Shown piece after piece: positions 27,326 to 36,051 of a stretch of DNA of 64,000 nt (the first letter of the stretch is position 1; the number at the start of each line of letters is the position of its first letter). A program made the position numbers and the translations under genes. The stretch is from Methylobacterium sp. CB376 (lineage in GTDB: Bacteria; Pseudomonadota; Alphaproteobacteria; Rhizobiales; Beijerinckiaceae): NCBI RefSeq assembly GCF_029714205.1, contig NZ_CP121648.1, positions 6,726,001-6,790,000 of the forward strand, in the 5' to 3' direction. The notes beneath the pieces are model-generated. The model was not told the origin of the DNA, made no database searches, and saw only the letters and a program-made list of their open reading frames with translations.

Positions 27326-27429
27326 TAGAGCATTTTCCGACGAAGTGGATGCCGGTTCGTCGCGGAAAATGCGGCAAGATCAAAGATCGAGAGCGGCACC
27401 CGATTGCAACGTGATCGGGTGCCGCTCTA
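27326..27429 (+). repeat. RIME-like double-palindrome repeat, copy 1
   Basis: About 104 bp containing two hairpins: GCATTTTCCGACGAA with its complement, and GAGCGGCACCCGAT with its complement, joined by AGATCAAAGATC. An inverted copy is at 41371-41472. The structure (about 100 bp, two large palindromes, intergenic) resembles rhizobial RIME elements. Its last bases form the TAG stop of the DUF1259 gene, so the second hairpin is also in position to serve as that gene's terminator. Confidence 0.75.
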
Positions 27430-28368
27430 GCCGCCCGGCGCGACGTTGATGTGCTTGAGGGCCTCGTTCAGCCCTTTCGCGAGCTTGCCGGCATTGTCAT
27501 TGGCCCAGAAGTGCATGAAGAACAGCCGCGGCTCATCGTCGAGCATGTGGTTGTGCAGGGCAGTCACCTCGATGCCATTCTGGCGCAGGGCCGCGAGTAC
27601 CGGATTGACCTCCTTGGCGGTCAACACGAAGTCACCCGTAATGGCCGCCTTGCCGCTCCCGGTCGGCTGGAAGTTGATGGCAATGGCCGAACCCATCGCC
27701 TCCGGCACCTCCATGCCGTGGTCCTTCGGCGTCTCCGCGCGCGGCACGCTGACGGCATAGACGCCGCCGTTGAGCTTGCCCTTTCGTCCGAGCGCTGCGT
27801 CGATGGCCGCAGTGTCGAGGTTTGGGGTCTGGTCCGCCGGCGTCGCCTGCGCAGGGGCCGGGCTTGGATTGCCGGCCGGAGGCGTGCCCGCGGCGGTCTC
27901 GGCGCCGAACGGCGTCCGGCTGGCGCCGAGCGCGCCCATCAGCGTGGTGGCGAGCTTCCCGGGCTCCCCGTGCCCGGAGACGTGCATGTAGAGGGTGCTG
28001 GGCGAGGAGCGCAGCAGGTGGTTGTGCAGGGCCGTGATCTCCACCCCGCCCTCGAGCAGGCGGGCCATCACCGGGTTCACCTCGTCCTCAGTGAGCACGA
28101 GATCGCCCATCACCATCGCTTGGTTCTCACCGACCTTCCTGAAGGCGAGCCAGGACCCCAGGGCGAAGGTCGGCTTGAGGGTCACGCCGTCGAGCGTGAC
28201 CTTCAGATCGGTCCGCGGCAGCCCGACCCGGTAGACCCCACCCGGCATTTCCGTGCCGGCCTTGCCGAGGCCGCTGGCGATCGCCTGCTGCCAGGGCTCG
28301 GCAGCCTGCGCGGACGGCGCAAGCACCACCAGCCCGAGAGCGAGAACGGGAGTCATCCACGAACGCAT
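27427..28368 (-). CDS. DUF1259 protein with two tandem domains
   Basis: 313 residues: signal peptide (cleavage near SAQA-AEP), then two DUF1259 (LppY/LpqO-type) repeats separated by a Pro/Ala linker near residues 155-180. Each repeat has a VNPV segment and an ALHNHLL / ALHNHML motif followed by a FMH/YMH segment, so the His-rich site is duplicated. Periplasmic, function unknown. The ATG at 28368 has AAGGAG at good spacing. Sits in the chr-type cluster; may be a metal- or oxyanion-responsive periplasmic factor (inference). Confidence 0.85.
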   Translation of the reverse strand: MRSWMTPVLALGLVVLAPSAQAAEPWQQAIASGLGKAGTEMPGGVYRVGLPRTDLKVTLDGVTLKPTFALGSWLAFRKVGENQAMVMGDLVLTEDEVNPVMARLLEGGVEITALHNHLLRSSPSTLYMHVSGHGEPGKLATTLMGALGASRTPFGAETAAGTPPAGNPSPAPAQATPADQTPNLDTAAIDAALGRKGKLNGGVYAVSVPRAETPKDHGMEVPEAMGSAIAINFQPTGSGKAAITGDFVLTAKEVNPVLAALRQNGIEVTALHNHMLDDEPRLFFMHFWANDNAGKLAKGLNEALKHINVAPGG

Positions 28369-28407
28369 GGTCATCTCCTTCGTCATCAGCGGTGGGTGAG
28401 GCCGGCG

Positions 28408-28776
28408 TCAGCGGCGCCGGACCGGAGCTTGCAGCACACCCTCCTCGGGCAGAGCGCGGTCACGGCGCAGTTCGACGCGGCTGCCGGCCATCCAGACCTG
28501 GACACACGGGTCGTCATCCAGGCACAGCGTGTCGCCCTTGAGCCGCCAGGTGCCGGTCCGCGGCCGCCCCATGGACACGGCCTGCAGCCGGCCACCCGGC
28601 GCGAACTGGTAGGACCAGTGCACCTCGTCGGTGACCTCCTTGCCGACCAGGCGGGCGCGGATCTGCGGCCCGGTGAGCTGCTGAAAGACCCCCGCAGCCG
28701 GTGCCGGCTGCGCCGGCACCAAGCCGGTCTGCAGGGCGGCGGCACCCAGCCCGCGCGTGCGACAGGAAGCGCGCAT
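28408..28776 (-). CDS. Small exported hypothetical protein next to ChrA
   Basis: 122 residues. The N-terminus is signal-like (LGAAALQTGLVPAQPAPAAG), followed by LTGPQIRARLVGKEVTDEVHW, WRLKGDTLCL and CVQVWMAGSRVELRRD, with a pair of cysteines that could form a disulfide. I do not recognise a named family. Its ATG shares one base with the ChrA stop (TGATG), so it is translationally coupled to chrA and probably part of the chromate operon. Confidence 0.7.
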   Translation of the reverse strand: MRASCRTRGLGAAALQTGLVPAQPAPAAGVFQQLTGPQIRARLVGKEVTDEVHWSYQFAPGGRLQAVSMGRPRTGTWRLKGDTLCLDDDPCVQVWMAGSRVELRRDRALPEEGVLQAPVRRR

Positions 28777-30176
28777 CAGACGATCCCCACGAGATACAGG
28801 GCCAGCCCCACCGCTGAGCAGGCGGCCAGGGTCACGATCATGCCGACCTGGAAGCGGAACACTGCGACGATCGCGGCCAGCGCCAGCAGTAGCGCCGGGA
28901 CGTTCACGCTGGAGAGGACCGGCACCTCCAGCCGGAGTGGCCCAAGCGCGACCGGCTGCACCTGGGTGAACACCGTGTGGAGGGCGAACCAGACCGCGAG
29001 GTTGAGGATCACCCCCACCACGGCCGCGGTGATGGCCGAGAGGGCGCCGGCCAGGGCCGGGTTGCCGCGTAAGCGCTCGATGTAAGGGGCGCCGACGAAG
29101 ATCCACAGGAAGCAGGGCGCGAAGGTCACCCAGGTGGTCAGCAACCCGCCGAGCGTGCCGGCGACGAGCGGCGGCAGCGCGCCGGGCGCCCGGAAGGCGG
29201 CCATGAAGCCCACGAACTGCGTGACCATGATGAGGGGGCCGGGCGTGGTCTCGGCCATGCCGAGACCGTCGAGCATCTCGCCGGGCTTGAGCCAGCCGTA
29301 ATGCTCCACCGCCTGCTGGGCGACGTAGGCCAGCACCGCGTAGGCGCCCCCGAACGTCACCATCGCCATCTTGGAGAAGAACACCGCGACGTGGCTGAAC
29401 ACGTCGTTCGGCCCGAGGGCGAGCAGGATGGCGGCGACCGGCAGCAGCCAAATGGCCGCCCAGACGCCCAGCACGCGGACGGTGTCCCTGGGCGCGGCAT
29501 GCTCCTGCGGGAGTTCGTCGTCGCCGAGCAGGAAGGGGCCTTCAGCGACCGTGCTGCCGCTGCCGTGGCCGCCCCCGGCCCGGAACTCCGGCCGGCCGGC
29601 GCGGCCGCCCAAATAGCCGATCACGCCGGCCGCCAGCACGATCAGCGGGAACGGCACGTCGAAGACGAAGATCGCCGCGAAGGCCGCGGCCGCCAGCGCG
29701 ACCATCACCCGGCTCTTGAGCGCCCGCCGGCCGATGCGCTGGACGGCCTGGAGCACGATGGCGAGCACCGCCGCCTTCAGGCCGAAGAACAGGCCGGCCA
29801 CCAGGCCGACCTGGCCATACAGCGCGTAGATCCAGCTGAGCGTCATGATCGCCAGGATGCCCGGGACGACGAACAGCCCGCCGGCCACCAGGCCGCCGCG
29901 GCTGCCGTGCATCAGCCAGCCGACGTAAGTGGCGAGTTGCTGCGCTTCCGGCCCGGGCAGCAGCGTGCAGAAGTTCAAGGCGTGCAGGAAGCGGTTCTCG
30001 GAGATCCAGCGCTTCTCCTCGACCAGGATGCGGTGCATCACCGCGATCTGGCCGGCCGGGCCGCCGAACGAGAGGCCGGCCACGCGCAGCCAGACCGGCA
30101 GGGCCTGCGCCAGGGTGACCGGAACGGGGCCGGCGGCCACCATGCCCGGCGTGGTGGCACTCACCGTGCTGCTCAT
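28776..30176 (-). CDS. chrA: Chromate transporter ChrA
   Basis: 466 residues, about 10-12 TM helices in two homologous halves. First half: LRVAGLSFGGPAGQIAVMH, ENRFLHALNFCTLLPGPEAQQLATYVGW. Second: FFSKMAMVTFGGAYAVLAYV, GLGMAETTPGPLIMVTQFVGF. The paired FGGP/FGGA and PGPEAQQ/TPGPLI motifs are the CHR family signature. It exports chromate from the cytoplasm. The central loop is His/Gly-rich. Start ATG at 30176, 2 bp after the upstream ChrB-like stop: a tight operon. Confidence 0.95.
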   Translation of the reverse strand: MSSTVSATTPGMVAAGPVPVTLAQALPVWLRVAGLSFGGPAGQIAVMHRILVEEKRWISENRFLHALNFCTLLPGPEAQQLATYVGWLMHGSRGGLVAGGLFVVPGILAIMTLSWIYALYGQVGLVAGLFFGLKAAVLAIVLQAVQRIGRRALKSRVMVALAAAAFAAIFVFDVPFPLIVLAAGVIGYLGGRAGRPEFRAGGGHGSGSTVAEGPFLLGDDELPQEHAAPRDTVRVLGVWAAIWLLPVAAILLALGPNDVFSHVAVFFSKMAMVTFGGAYAVLAYVAQQAVEHYGWLKPGEMLDGLGMAETTPGPLIMVTQFVGFMAAFRAPGALPPLVAGTLGGLLTTWVTFAPCFLWIFVGAPYIERLRGNPALAGALSAITAAVVGVILNLAVWFALHTVFTQVQPVALGPLRLEVPVLSSVNVPALLLALAAIVAVFRFQVGMIVTLAACSAVGLALYLVGIV

Positions 30177-30178
30177 CG

Positions 30179-31009
30179 TCAGACCCCCGGCTTGGGCTTG
30201 TTGGTCGGCCAGTTGTGGGTCTCGTCGGTGGCGTCGCGGCACCAGCGGTAGAAGGCGTCGTAGAGGAGCATGCCGGCATTGAGCTGCTCCAGGTCGTCGG
30301 CGTACATCCGCGACAGCCCGAGCGAGGCGGCGAGCAGGCCCGCGGCCTCGGGCGCGAGGTCGAGCCGGGCGGTGTCGGCGCCACGGACGATCGCAGCCAG
30401 TTGGCGCAGGGGCGCGGTGCCGAGGTTCAGCTCCTCGACCAAGACATCGAAGGTGCACAGCTCGCCGCGGTGGCTCCAGACCACCTCCGGGTCGTCGATG
30501 TCGAACGCGGCGCCGCCGAAGCGCGCGGCCACCGCCTCAACCTCAGGGGACGGCACGAACAGGAACACGGCAGAGGGATCGACGAAGCGGCGGATCAGCC
30601 ACGGGCAGGCGATGCGGTCGATCTTCGGCCGCGCGCGGGTGACCCAGACCGTCCGGCCCCGGGCGTCGCGGGTTGGCAGCTTGGCGTCCGGCACCGTCGG
30701 CAGCTCGGCGGCGCGCCACGCCTCGGTGCCGCCCTCCAGGCTTTCGGCCGGCACGCCTTCCTGGCGCAGCCAGGCGGCCACGCCGTGACTGAGTTTCTGG
30801 CCGCGCTGGCAGATTACGATGGCGGAGCGGCCAGCGAGGGCGCCGGCCCACGAGGCTACCTCGGCCCAGGGGCGGCGCACGGCGCTCGGGATTAAGCACG
30901 GGTCCGCGGCGAAATCTTCCTCGGTGCGCACATCGAGGAGCACCGGGCAGCCGGGGGTGCCGATCAGGCGAACGAGCTTATCGACAGGGATGGCGTTGGG
31001 CGTAGGCAT
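30179..31009 (-). CDS. chrB: Rhodanese-ChrB fusion, chromate resistance protein
   Basis: 276 residues. The N-terminal rhodanese domain (about 1-110) has VLLDVRTEEDFAADPCLIPSA and active-site Cys in VICQRGQKLSHG. The C-terminal ChrB domain (about 120-276) has RPKIDRIACPWLIRRFVDP, VVWSHRGELCTFDVL and a final YDAFYRWCRDA helix. ChrB proteins regulate chr operons in response to chromate. The rhodanese in place of the usual N-terminal region suggests a sulfur-transfer or oxyanion-sensing step. First gene of the chr operon; ATG after AAGGACG. Confidence 0.9.
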   Translation of the reverse strand: MPTPNAIPVDKLVRLIGTPGCPVLLDVRTEEDFAADPCLIPSAVRRPWAEVASWAGALAGRSAIVICQRGQKLSHGVAAWLRQEGVPAESLEGGTEAWRAAELPTVPDAKLPTRDARGRTVWVTRARPKIDRIACPWLIRRFVDPSAVFLFVPSPEVEAVAARFGGAAFDIDDPEVVWSHRGELCTFDVLVEELNLGTAPLRQLAAIVRGADTARLDLAPEAAGLLAASLGLSRMYADDLEQLNAGMLLYDAFYRWCRDATDETHNWPTNKPKPGV

Positions 31010-31152
31010 GGCGCGTCCTTGCAAGAGATGCAGGCTGGACGCGATTCTTCAGCCGGAGCCTCGTCGGGAGATCGCTTCCCGAAGGCGGAACAGAAGACCT
31101 CCGCAGCGCGCGTGTCAAGCGCCCGACCAACGGTTCGGTTTGCGGTATCCCC

Positions 31153-31380
31153 TTAGAGTGAAGCGCGGGTCGGGTCGGCCGCCTCCGGCTCCCGCTTCAC
31201 CTGCTCCAACCCGCGCGGCAGCTCACGCGGGAGCGTGGGGCGCCGGTAGGGCGCGAGCTTGCGCCACGCCCTGATCTCCGGACCGTTCGGCCGGCAGCCG
31301 AGGCACCAGCCGGTGCGACCGCCCCACTCACACCCCGATGCAGCCACACTGCATCCGTGGTGCCACTCACCGCCCAGCAC
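31153..31380 (-). CDS. DUF1289-like small cysteine protein
   Basis: 75 residues. The segment RTGWCLGCRPNGPEIRAWRKLAPYRR fits the second half of DUF1289, a short Cys-rich domain (C-x2-C, then EI-x2-W). The N-terminal C-x3-C half is irregular (GCSVAASGC) and may carry extra residues or a frameshift. Possibly still intact, possibly decaying, downstream of IS-rich DNA. Confidence 0.5.
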   Translation of the reverse strand: MLGGEWHHGCSVAASGCEWGGRTGWCLGCRPNGPEIRAWRKLAPYRRPTLPRELPRGLEQVKREPEAADPTRASL

Positions 31381-31922
31381 TCATGAAGCGTGAGGAGGCC
31401 GCCGCCGACTTCGAATGGCCGCTGTCGGGTGTCGAGCGGCCATTCCGGCGGCATCGGTCGAAGGTCTGGAACGGGCGCATTCCGGCCCCGATCTGTCCTG
31501 AGCCTGGACTGTCGCGGCGAACTTATTCAAGCCCGCTGTGATCGGGACATAAGCCGCAGACGCCGCGAGTCACTGCGTCGGCCGGTGATCCGATTGCCAA
31601 GTCGATCATGAACCTGATGCGCCACCACACGGCGGTCGTCGCGACGTCCACCCCTCCTGGATGGAGGCCGCGTGCAGGCTCCCGGGCGATGAGGAGGGCA
31701 CCCGCGTGAACCTGCCGCCGATCGGACCAGCGAACCGAACTGGACGGTCTGGCAACGGCAGAGGGCGTGAGGTGCGATCTGGCCGCCCTCTGGGCTCAAC
31801 TGCGAGCCTGCCCGGGCTGGTCGGGCGCAGAACCGGGCTGCTTCGAGAAGGTGCCCGCGCTCAATTTGGCCGTCCGGGCTATCCTCCAACGGTATCCCGC
31901 ATCAAAGCGCATGCAGGGAGCC
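31381..31922. other. Gene-poor stretch
   Basis: No convincing gene. It contains the second copy (about 31437-31468) of the 33-bp motif seen at 10757-10789. Frames here have shadow-like composition. I see no promoter or structured element that stands out. Confidence 0.35.
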
Positions 31923-32066
31923 TTACGCTGCTGCAGTATTGTATTTCTCGATTCTGAGCTGCCGCCCAAGCAAGATGGCAACTCGCTCAAGGTTACGTTG
32001 CGCGAGACTACGATCCAACTCGCGTAGCACTCGGCACTTGATCAGCGCTCTGGCAGACCGCTTCAT
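31923..32066 (-). CDS. Possible 47-residue small protein
   Basis: An ATG at 32066 with AAGGGGC seven bases upstream opens a 47-codon frame ending TAA at 31923. The product is basic and predicted helical (SARALIKCRVLRELDRSL, LERVAILLGRQLRIEKYN). Codon usage is less G/C-biased than core genes, as in the nearby MucR-like gene. No family recognised. Supported only by ribosome binding site and composition. Confidence 0.4.
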   Translation of the reverse strand: MKRSARALIKCRVLRELDRSLAQRNLERVAILLGRQLRIEKYNTAAA

Positions 32067-32211
32067 GATAGCCCCTTGTGCGCCAGCCTGGCCGCGAAAG
32101 CATCGCTACTGGCATTCTTGAAAGCGATTTTACAGCAGGCTTACAGCCGCGGCCACATACCCGAATGGTGCAGAGTGACACAGGCTGGCCACTCTGACGT
32201 CGCTCATTGCC

Positions 32212-32736
32212 TCACTCGGTCGCCTTAGCTCTCCGTGGGCGGCCCGGCCCCCTCTTTGGCGTGGCCGGTGCCGTCACCTTGGGGTCAGGACTGGCGCGCT
32301 TCTCGGCTGGCGACCGATGGCGACGCTGGCCAAGCCCGCTGGTCTTGGCGAGTTCCGATCGGTGGGCCGCGTAGTTCGACGCTACCATTGGATAGTCGGA
32401 CGGCAGACCGAACTTCTTCCGGTACTCGTCCGGGGTCAGGCCCTGCGTGGTGAGGTGCCGCTTGAGCGTCTTGTAGGGCTTTCCGTCGATGAGGCTGATC
32501 AGGGCATCCGGCGTGATCGACTTCCTGATCTGGGCGGCAGTCGCCTTGGGCGTCTCCTCTGCCGGTGGCGTGGCGGGCTTCCCAAGGCCCTGAAGGGCAG
32601 TGTGAAGCGAAGCGATGAGGCTTGGCAACTCACCTGCTGACACCCGGTTGCTCGAGACATAGGCCGAAACAATATCGGCCACCTGTTCGATCAGTGCACC
32701 CTCTTGCGTGGGAGCTTTGCTTTCAAACTCAGGCAT
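32212..32736 (-). CDS. MucR/Ros-family regulator lacking zinc cysteines
   Basis: 174 residues. N-terminal helical region (LIEQVADIVSAYVSSNRVSAGELPSLIASLH), then the MucR DNA-binding core KTLKRHLTTQGLTPDEYR, FGLPSDYPMVASNYA. In Ros/MucR the core begins C-x2-C; here the corresponding stretch is SLIDGK, so both cysteines are replaced. Zinc-free Ros homologues are known in rhizobia. C-terminal tail is basic (PKRGPGRPRRAK, an AT-hook-like motif). The AT-rich sequence just upstream (TTAACATATGTTTTAGAGTG) is a plausible autoregulatory site. Confidence 0.85.
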   Translation of the reverse strand: MPEFESKAPTQEGALIEQVADIVSAYVSSNRVSAGELPSLIASLHTALQGLGKPATPPAEETPKATAAQIRKSITPDALISLIDGKPYKTLKRHLTTQGLTPDEYRKKFGLPSDYPMVASNYAAHRSELAKTSGLGQRRHRSPAEKRASPDPKVTAPATPKRGPGRPRRAKATE

Positions 32737-32867
32737 TCGGCGGTCTCCTTACGCTGTTAACATATGTTTTAGAGTGACTGCATGCAGCTTATACCGGGAA
32801 TGCCGCCGCCGAGCAGAAGATCCACCCCATCCACAGAATTTGCGCCCCCTGAGCGTAGAGGCCGAAG

Positions 32868-33012
32868 ATGTCTGACGCGAACCCTCTCCTTGCAAAGTCT
32901 GCGATCGCTTTGGAAAAACGGTGGCCGAGCTGAAGAAGCAGCTCGATGCGATCCAGAAGAGCGATGCGAAGAAGATCGGAGACACGTGGGCGGACACGGC
33001 CAAGTGTATCCT
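32868..33012 (+). pseudogene. Small gene broken by frameshift and IS5 insertion
   Basis: An ATG at 32868 reads SDANPLLAKSAIALEK, then meets a stop. Restoring one A in the AAAAA run at 32914-32918 joins it to TVAELKKQLDAIQKSDAKKIG and DTWADTAKCIL, a charged coiled-coil-like sequence. That ends exactly where the IS5 copy begins at 33013. The sequence beyond the far end of the IS does not continue it, so the 3' part is lost. Confidence 0.55.
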
Positions 33013-33853
33013 AGGGTCCAGACTCAATCGGCACCAGAACGCGACGACAGCCGCGAGGGCGAGCGCGGAAGCGAAGTTGCGGGCGAGTTCGTCGTCGCGG
33101 GTGGCGATGCGCCGGAAGTCCTTCAGGCGGCAGAAGACCGCCTCGATGCGCCAGCGGTCACGGGAGCGTTGCTTGTCCAGCCGGATCTTGCGTGTGCGGG
33201 CGCGGGTAGCGGGGTGACCGCGCTGATGCCCTGCTCCCGCAGGTTCCGCCGCAGCCAGTCGGCATCGTAGCCCTTGTCGGCGATCAACCGATGCACCCGG
33301 CCGGGCGCCTGGGCCAGCCCGGCGGGCGCGGTCTTCACGTCGCTGGCGTTGCCGGGCGTGAGGTGGATGACCCCCGGTCGGCCGATCACGTCGGTGAGGA
33401 CGTGGATCTTGGTCGTCGCGCCAGCGCGCGAGGGACCGATCTCCTGTGCGCGGGCCCCCCTTTCCCCCGTGGGCCCTCCGCTGGGCTTTGACGCAGGTCG
33501 CCTCAAGGGCGGCGGCCTCGCCGGACCACCCGGCTTTGGCCAGGGCGGCCAGCATGGCGGTCCGGAAGCCGCGGCGCGACCACCTGGTGAAGCGGTTGTA
33601 GACGGTGGTCGCGGGCCCGTACTCAGGAGGACAGTCCTGCCAGCGGCCGCTCTTGAGGACGAAGGATGCCCGAGAGGATCGTGCGGTCATCCTTGCGGCG
33701 AGCGCCGGGCCGGTTGGTGGGCATGAACGGCGCGATCGTTTGCCACTGCTCGTCCGACAGCCAGAACAGCTCTGCCATGGCCTCCGCCATCTGGGAGGCG
33801 TCTGGAATCACGTTATGCTCATCATCGCAATACGTTGAGTGGGTTTAGACCCT
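33013..33853 (-). mobile_element. IS5-family insertion sequence with frameshifted transposase
   Basis: An 841-bp copy. Ends: AGGGTCCAGACTCAATCGG at 33013 and, on the minus strand, AGGGTCTAAACCC at 33853. The transposase reads MAEAMAELFWLSDEQWQTIAPFMPTNRPG from about 33790, then continues in other frames (PATTVYNRFTRWSRRGF; TTKIHVLTDVIGRPGVIHLTPG; LIADKGYDADWL; RWRIEAVFCRLKDFRR), needing at least three frameshifts. DDE residues are present in the pieces but the gene is dead. Confidence 0.8.
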
Positions 33854-34386
33854 GAACTCCAGGCGGTTGCATTCCAACCCCGCCACGCCCGTCCAGACGC
33901 TTCCGGCCGCCACAGTAGGCGGCAGATGATCACGAGCCCGCGCGGCGCCTGCGCGAAGCCGACATCCGCATGGCCGAAAGGGGAGATGGCGAAGCCGTCA
34001 ACCGGATGGCGGATGAGAGGCCGATAAACAGCCCCTCGACTTGCGCCCTGGCCGGACCGGCTCAGAGGTCTTCTGGAGGCTGTCCGTGGGTTCCGTAATC
34101 CGCACCATGCTACGCCTTTGCGAATTCGTGGTCCTGACGCGCGCGAGGGCGGGCACAATCTTAACCCGTCGAGGAGCACCTCGTGGGGTATCCCCGTTGC
34201 TTGGCTGGATCTACAGAGCCGGCTCACACCACGGGAGGGATTGGGGCGGGCCGATCGGCTGATGGTGCTCAAGGCTCCACGTGAGCGGCACGATTCGGTG
34301 CCGCTCGCTGTTACCCGTCGTGTTGCCCGGAAAACGAAACCGCCCTCTCGGGCGGCTCGGACTGGCAGCTAAGTGCTTGAAGTCCT
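33854..34386. other. Intergenic region between IS5 and tRNA-Gly
   Basis: No gene recognised. It includes dispersed repeat family 1 copy C (33930-34018) and a 9-bp hairpin (GAGCGGCAC, 34284-34292, with 34299-34307) whose stem resembles the second palindrome of the RIME-like repeats. Accessory DNA ends here at the tRNA gene. Confidence 0.45.
33930..34018 (+). repeat. Dispersed intergenic repeat family 1, copy C
   Basis: Same orientation as copy A: CGCGCGGCGCCTG, CGAAGCCGACATCCGCATGG, GGAGATGGCGAAGCCGTCAA, CCGGATGGCGGATGAG. Differences from copy A are scattered substitutions plus a GAGC-to-GCGC change after the CGGCGCCT block. Confidence 0.75.
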
Positions 34387-34460
34387 TGGAGCGGGTGAAG
34401 GGAATCGAACCCTCGTATTCAGCTTGGAAGGCTGCTGCTCTACCATTGAGCTACACCCGC
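34387..34460 (-). tRNA. tRNA-Gly (anticodon TCC)
   Basis: The minus strand folds as a 74-nt cloverleaf including the encoded CCA: acceptor GCGGGTG pairing with CACCCGC, D arm GCTCAATGGTAGAGC, anticodon loop CTTCCAA giving TCC, T arm with GGTTCGATTCC. Discriminator T precedes CCA. It decodes GGA/GGG glycine codons and marks the boundary between IS-rich accessory DNA and core genes. Confidence 0.95.
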
Positions 34461-34502
34461 GCGGGGACCCCGATAGCACGGGGCTCCGGCGATGAGAAGC
34501 GG

Positions 34503-35819
34503 TCAGGCGGGGCCGCGCGAGGGCGCGAGGCGCGCGATGATCGGCGCCGCGAGGGCGTGGTAGAGCCCCTCGGGGCAGATCAGCTTCGAGGTCGCGTCGG
34601 CGAGCAGGGCGGCGATCATCAGGGGGATCACCAGGGCGTGGGCCTCGGTCATCTCGGAGACGATCACGAAGGAGGTGATCGGCGCCTGCAGCACGCCGGC
34701 GAGGTAGGCCACCATGGCGATCAGCACCAGGGCGCCGGCCGGGGCCGCCGGGAGCAGCGGGGCGAGGTGCGCGCCCAGCCCCGCCCCCACCGCGAGCGAG
34801 GGCGCGAACAGCCCGCCCGGAATGCCGCTGATCGAGGAGAGCGTGGTGGCGGCGAATTTCGCCGGGCCGAACCAGGGCGCGGGCGCGGCCTCGCCGTGCA
34901 GCAGCGCCCTCGCCTCCGCGTAGCCGGTGCCGTGGACGTGGCCGCCGGTGGCGAGCCCGCACAGGGCGACGCCGAGGCCGCACAGCATCGCGAAGGCGAT
35001 CGGATGCGCCCGCATCAGCGCCCCCGGCCGCCCCGGCAGCCCGCGGGCGGCCGCGATCACGATGCGGCTGAACAGCCCGCCGCAGACCCCGCCGAGGAGG
35101 CCGAACAGCGGCACCGCGAGCCAGGCCGGCCCGAAGGGCAGGCTCGCCGCCGTCGTGCCGAAATACGCGTAGTTGCCGACGAGGGCGAGGGAAGTCAGGC
35201 CCGCGGCGATCACGGTGCCGAGCACGAGGCCGCTCGTCCTGGCCTCGAACGAGCGGCTGAGCTCCTCGATCCCGAACACGATGCCGGCGAGCGGCGTGTT
35301 GAAGGCCGCCGCCACCCCGGCCGCCCCGCCCGCGAGCAGGAGGCCGCGCTGGTGCTCCGGCGCCCGGCGGCCGGCCGCCGCCATCAGGGCGGCGCCCACC
35401 TGCACGGTCGGCCCCTCGCGCCCCGTCGAGGCGCCGCAGAGGAGGCCGAGCGTCATCACCACGATCTTGCCGAAGGCGACCCGCAGCGAGACCAGGCCCG
35501 CGCGCCGGGCCGGATCGGCGATGTGGCGCGCGGCGATCACCTGCGGGATGCCGCTCCCCTCGGAATTCGGGAAGATGGTGCGGGCGAGGAGCGCCGCGAG
35601 GCCGAAGCCGAGGGGCGTCACCGCCAGCGCGAGGAGGGGCGAGACGCCGAGCATCGCCTGGAGCGCCGCCTGGGCGGCGTCCGCGAGCTGCGCCATCAGC
35701 ACCGCCGCCGCTCCGACGCAGAGGCCCCCGACCAGGAAGAGGGCGCGGCGCGTCCCGGGATCGATGATCCGGCGGCGCAGGGGGCCCGAGACGCGCGGCC
35801 ACGATCCGACCCTGCGCAT
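34503..35819 (-). CDS. CLC-family chloride channel or H+/Cl- antiporter
   Basis: 438 residues, about 10-12 helices. CLC selectivity motifs: NSEGSGIPQV (GSGIP), STGREGPTVQVGA (GREGP), and SISGIPGGLFAPSLAVGAGLG (GIPGGLFAP). The gating glutamate of GREGP is present. No CBS domains. The ATG at 35819 follows GGAGGA at 9 bases; upstream in-frame Met codons give a non-family extension. Divergent from the reductase-like gene. Confidence 0.9.
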   Translation of the reverse strand: MRRVGSWPRVSGPLRRRIIDPGTRRALFLVGGLCVGAAAVLMAQLADAAQAALQAMLGVSPLLALAVTPLGFGLAALLARTIFPNSEGSGIPQVIAARHIADPARRAGLVSLRVAFGKIVVMTLGLLCGASTGREGPTVQVGAALMAAAGRRAPEHQRGLLLAGGAAGVAAAFNTPLAGIVFGIEELSRSFEARTSGLVLGTVIAAGLTSLALVGNYAYFGTTAASLPFGPAWLAVPLFGLLGGVCGGLFSRIVIAAARGLPGRPGALMRAHPIAFAMLCGLGVALCGLATGGHVHGTGYAEARALLHGEAAPAPWFGPAKFAATTLSSISGIPGGLFAPSLAVGAGLGAHLAPLLPAAPAGALVLIAMVAYLAGVLQAPITSFVIVSEMTEAHALVIPLMIAALLADATSKLICPEGLYHALAAPIIARLAPSRGPA

Positions 35820-35939
35820 GCCGCGCCATCCTCCATGAACCGCCCGCGCTCCCGACCCGGGCGCTCCCACCTTGGACGAAAGGGCAGGGGATGCGAAGCT
35901 GTTCCGGCCGCGGGCGTGCCATACCCTGTGGGCGGCCCC

Positions 35940-35976
35940 GAGCGGGATCCGGCCACGCGGCGATCGGATCCCGCTC
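35940..35976. repeat. 12-bp stem palindrome in a divergent promoter region
   Basis: Arms GAGCGGGATCCG (35940-35951) and its complement (35965-35976) around a 13-base loop, between the CLC gene and the reductase-like gene. Related to the GGGATCC-type hairpin at 37096-37122. Could be an operator or a mobile palindrome. Confidence 0.45.
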
Positions 35977-36051
35977 GCGGTCATCGACGAGGCCGCCTCG
36001 TCCGACGAACCGGTCGCGGCCTCGTCGGGCAAGGCTCCAGGGAGAGGCGCG

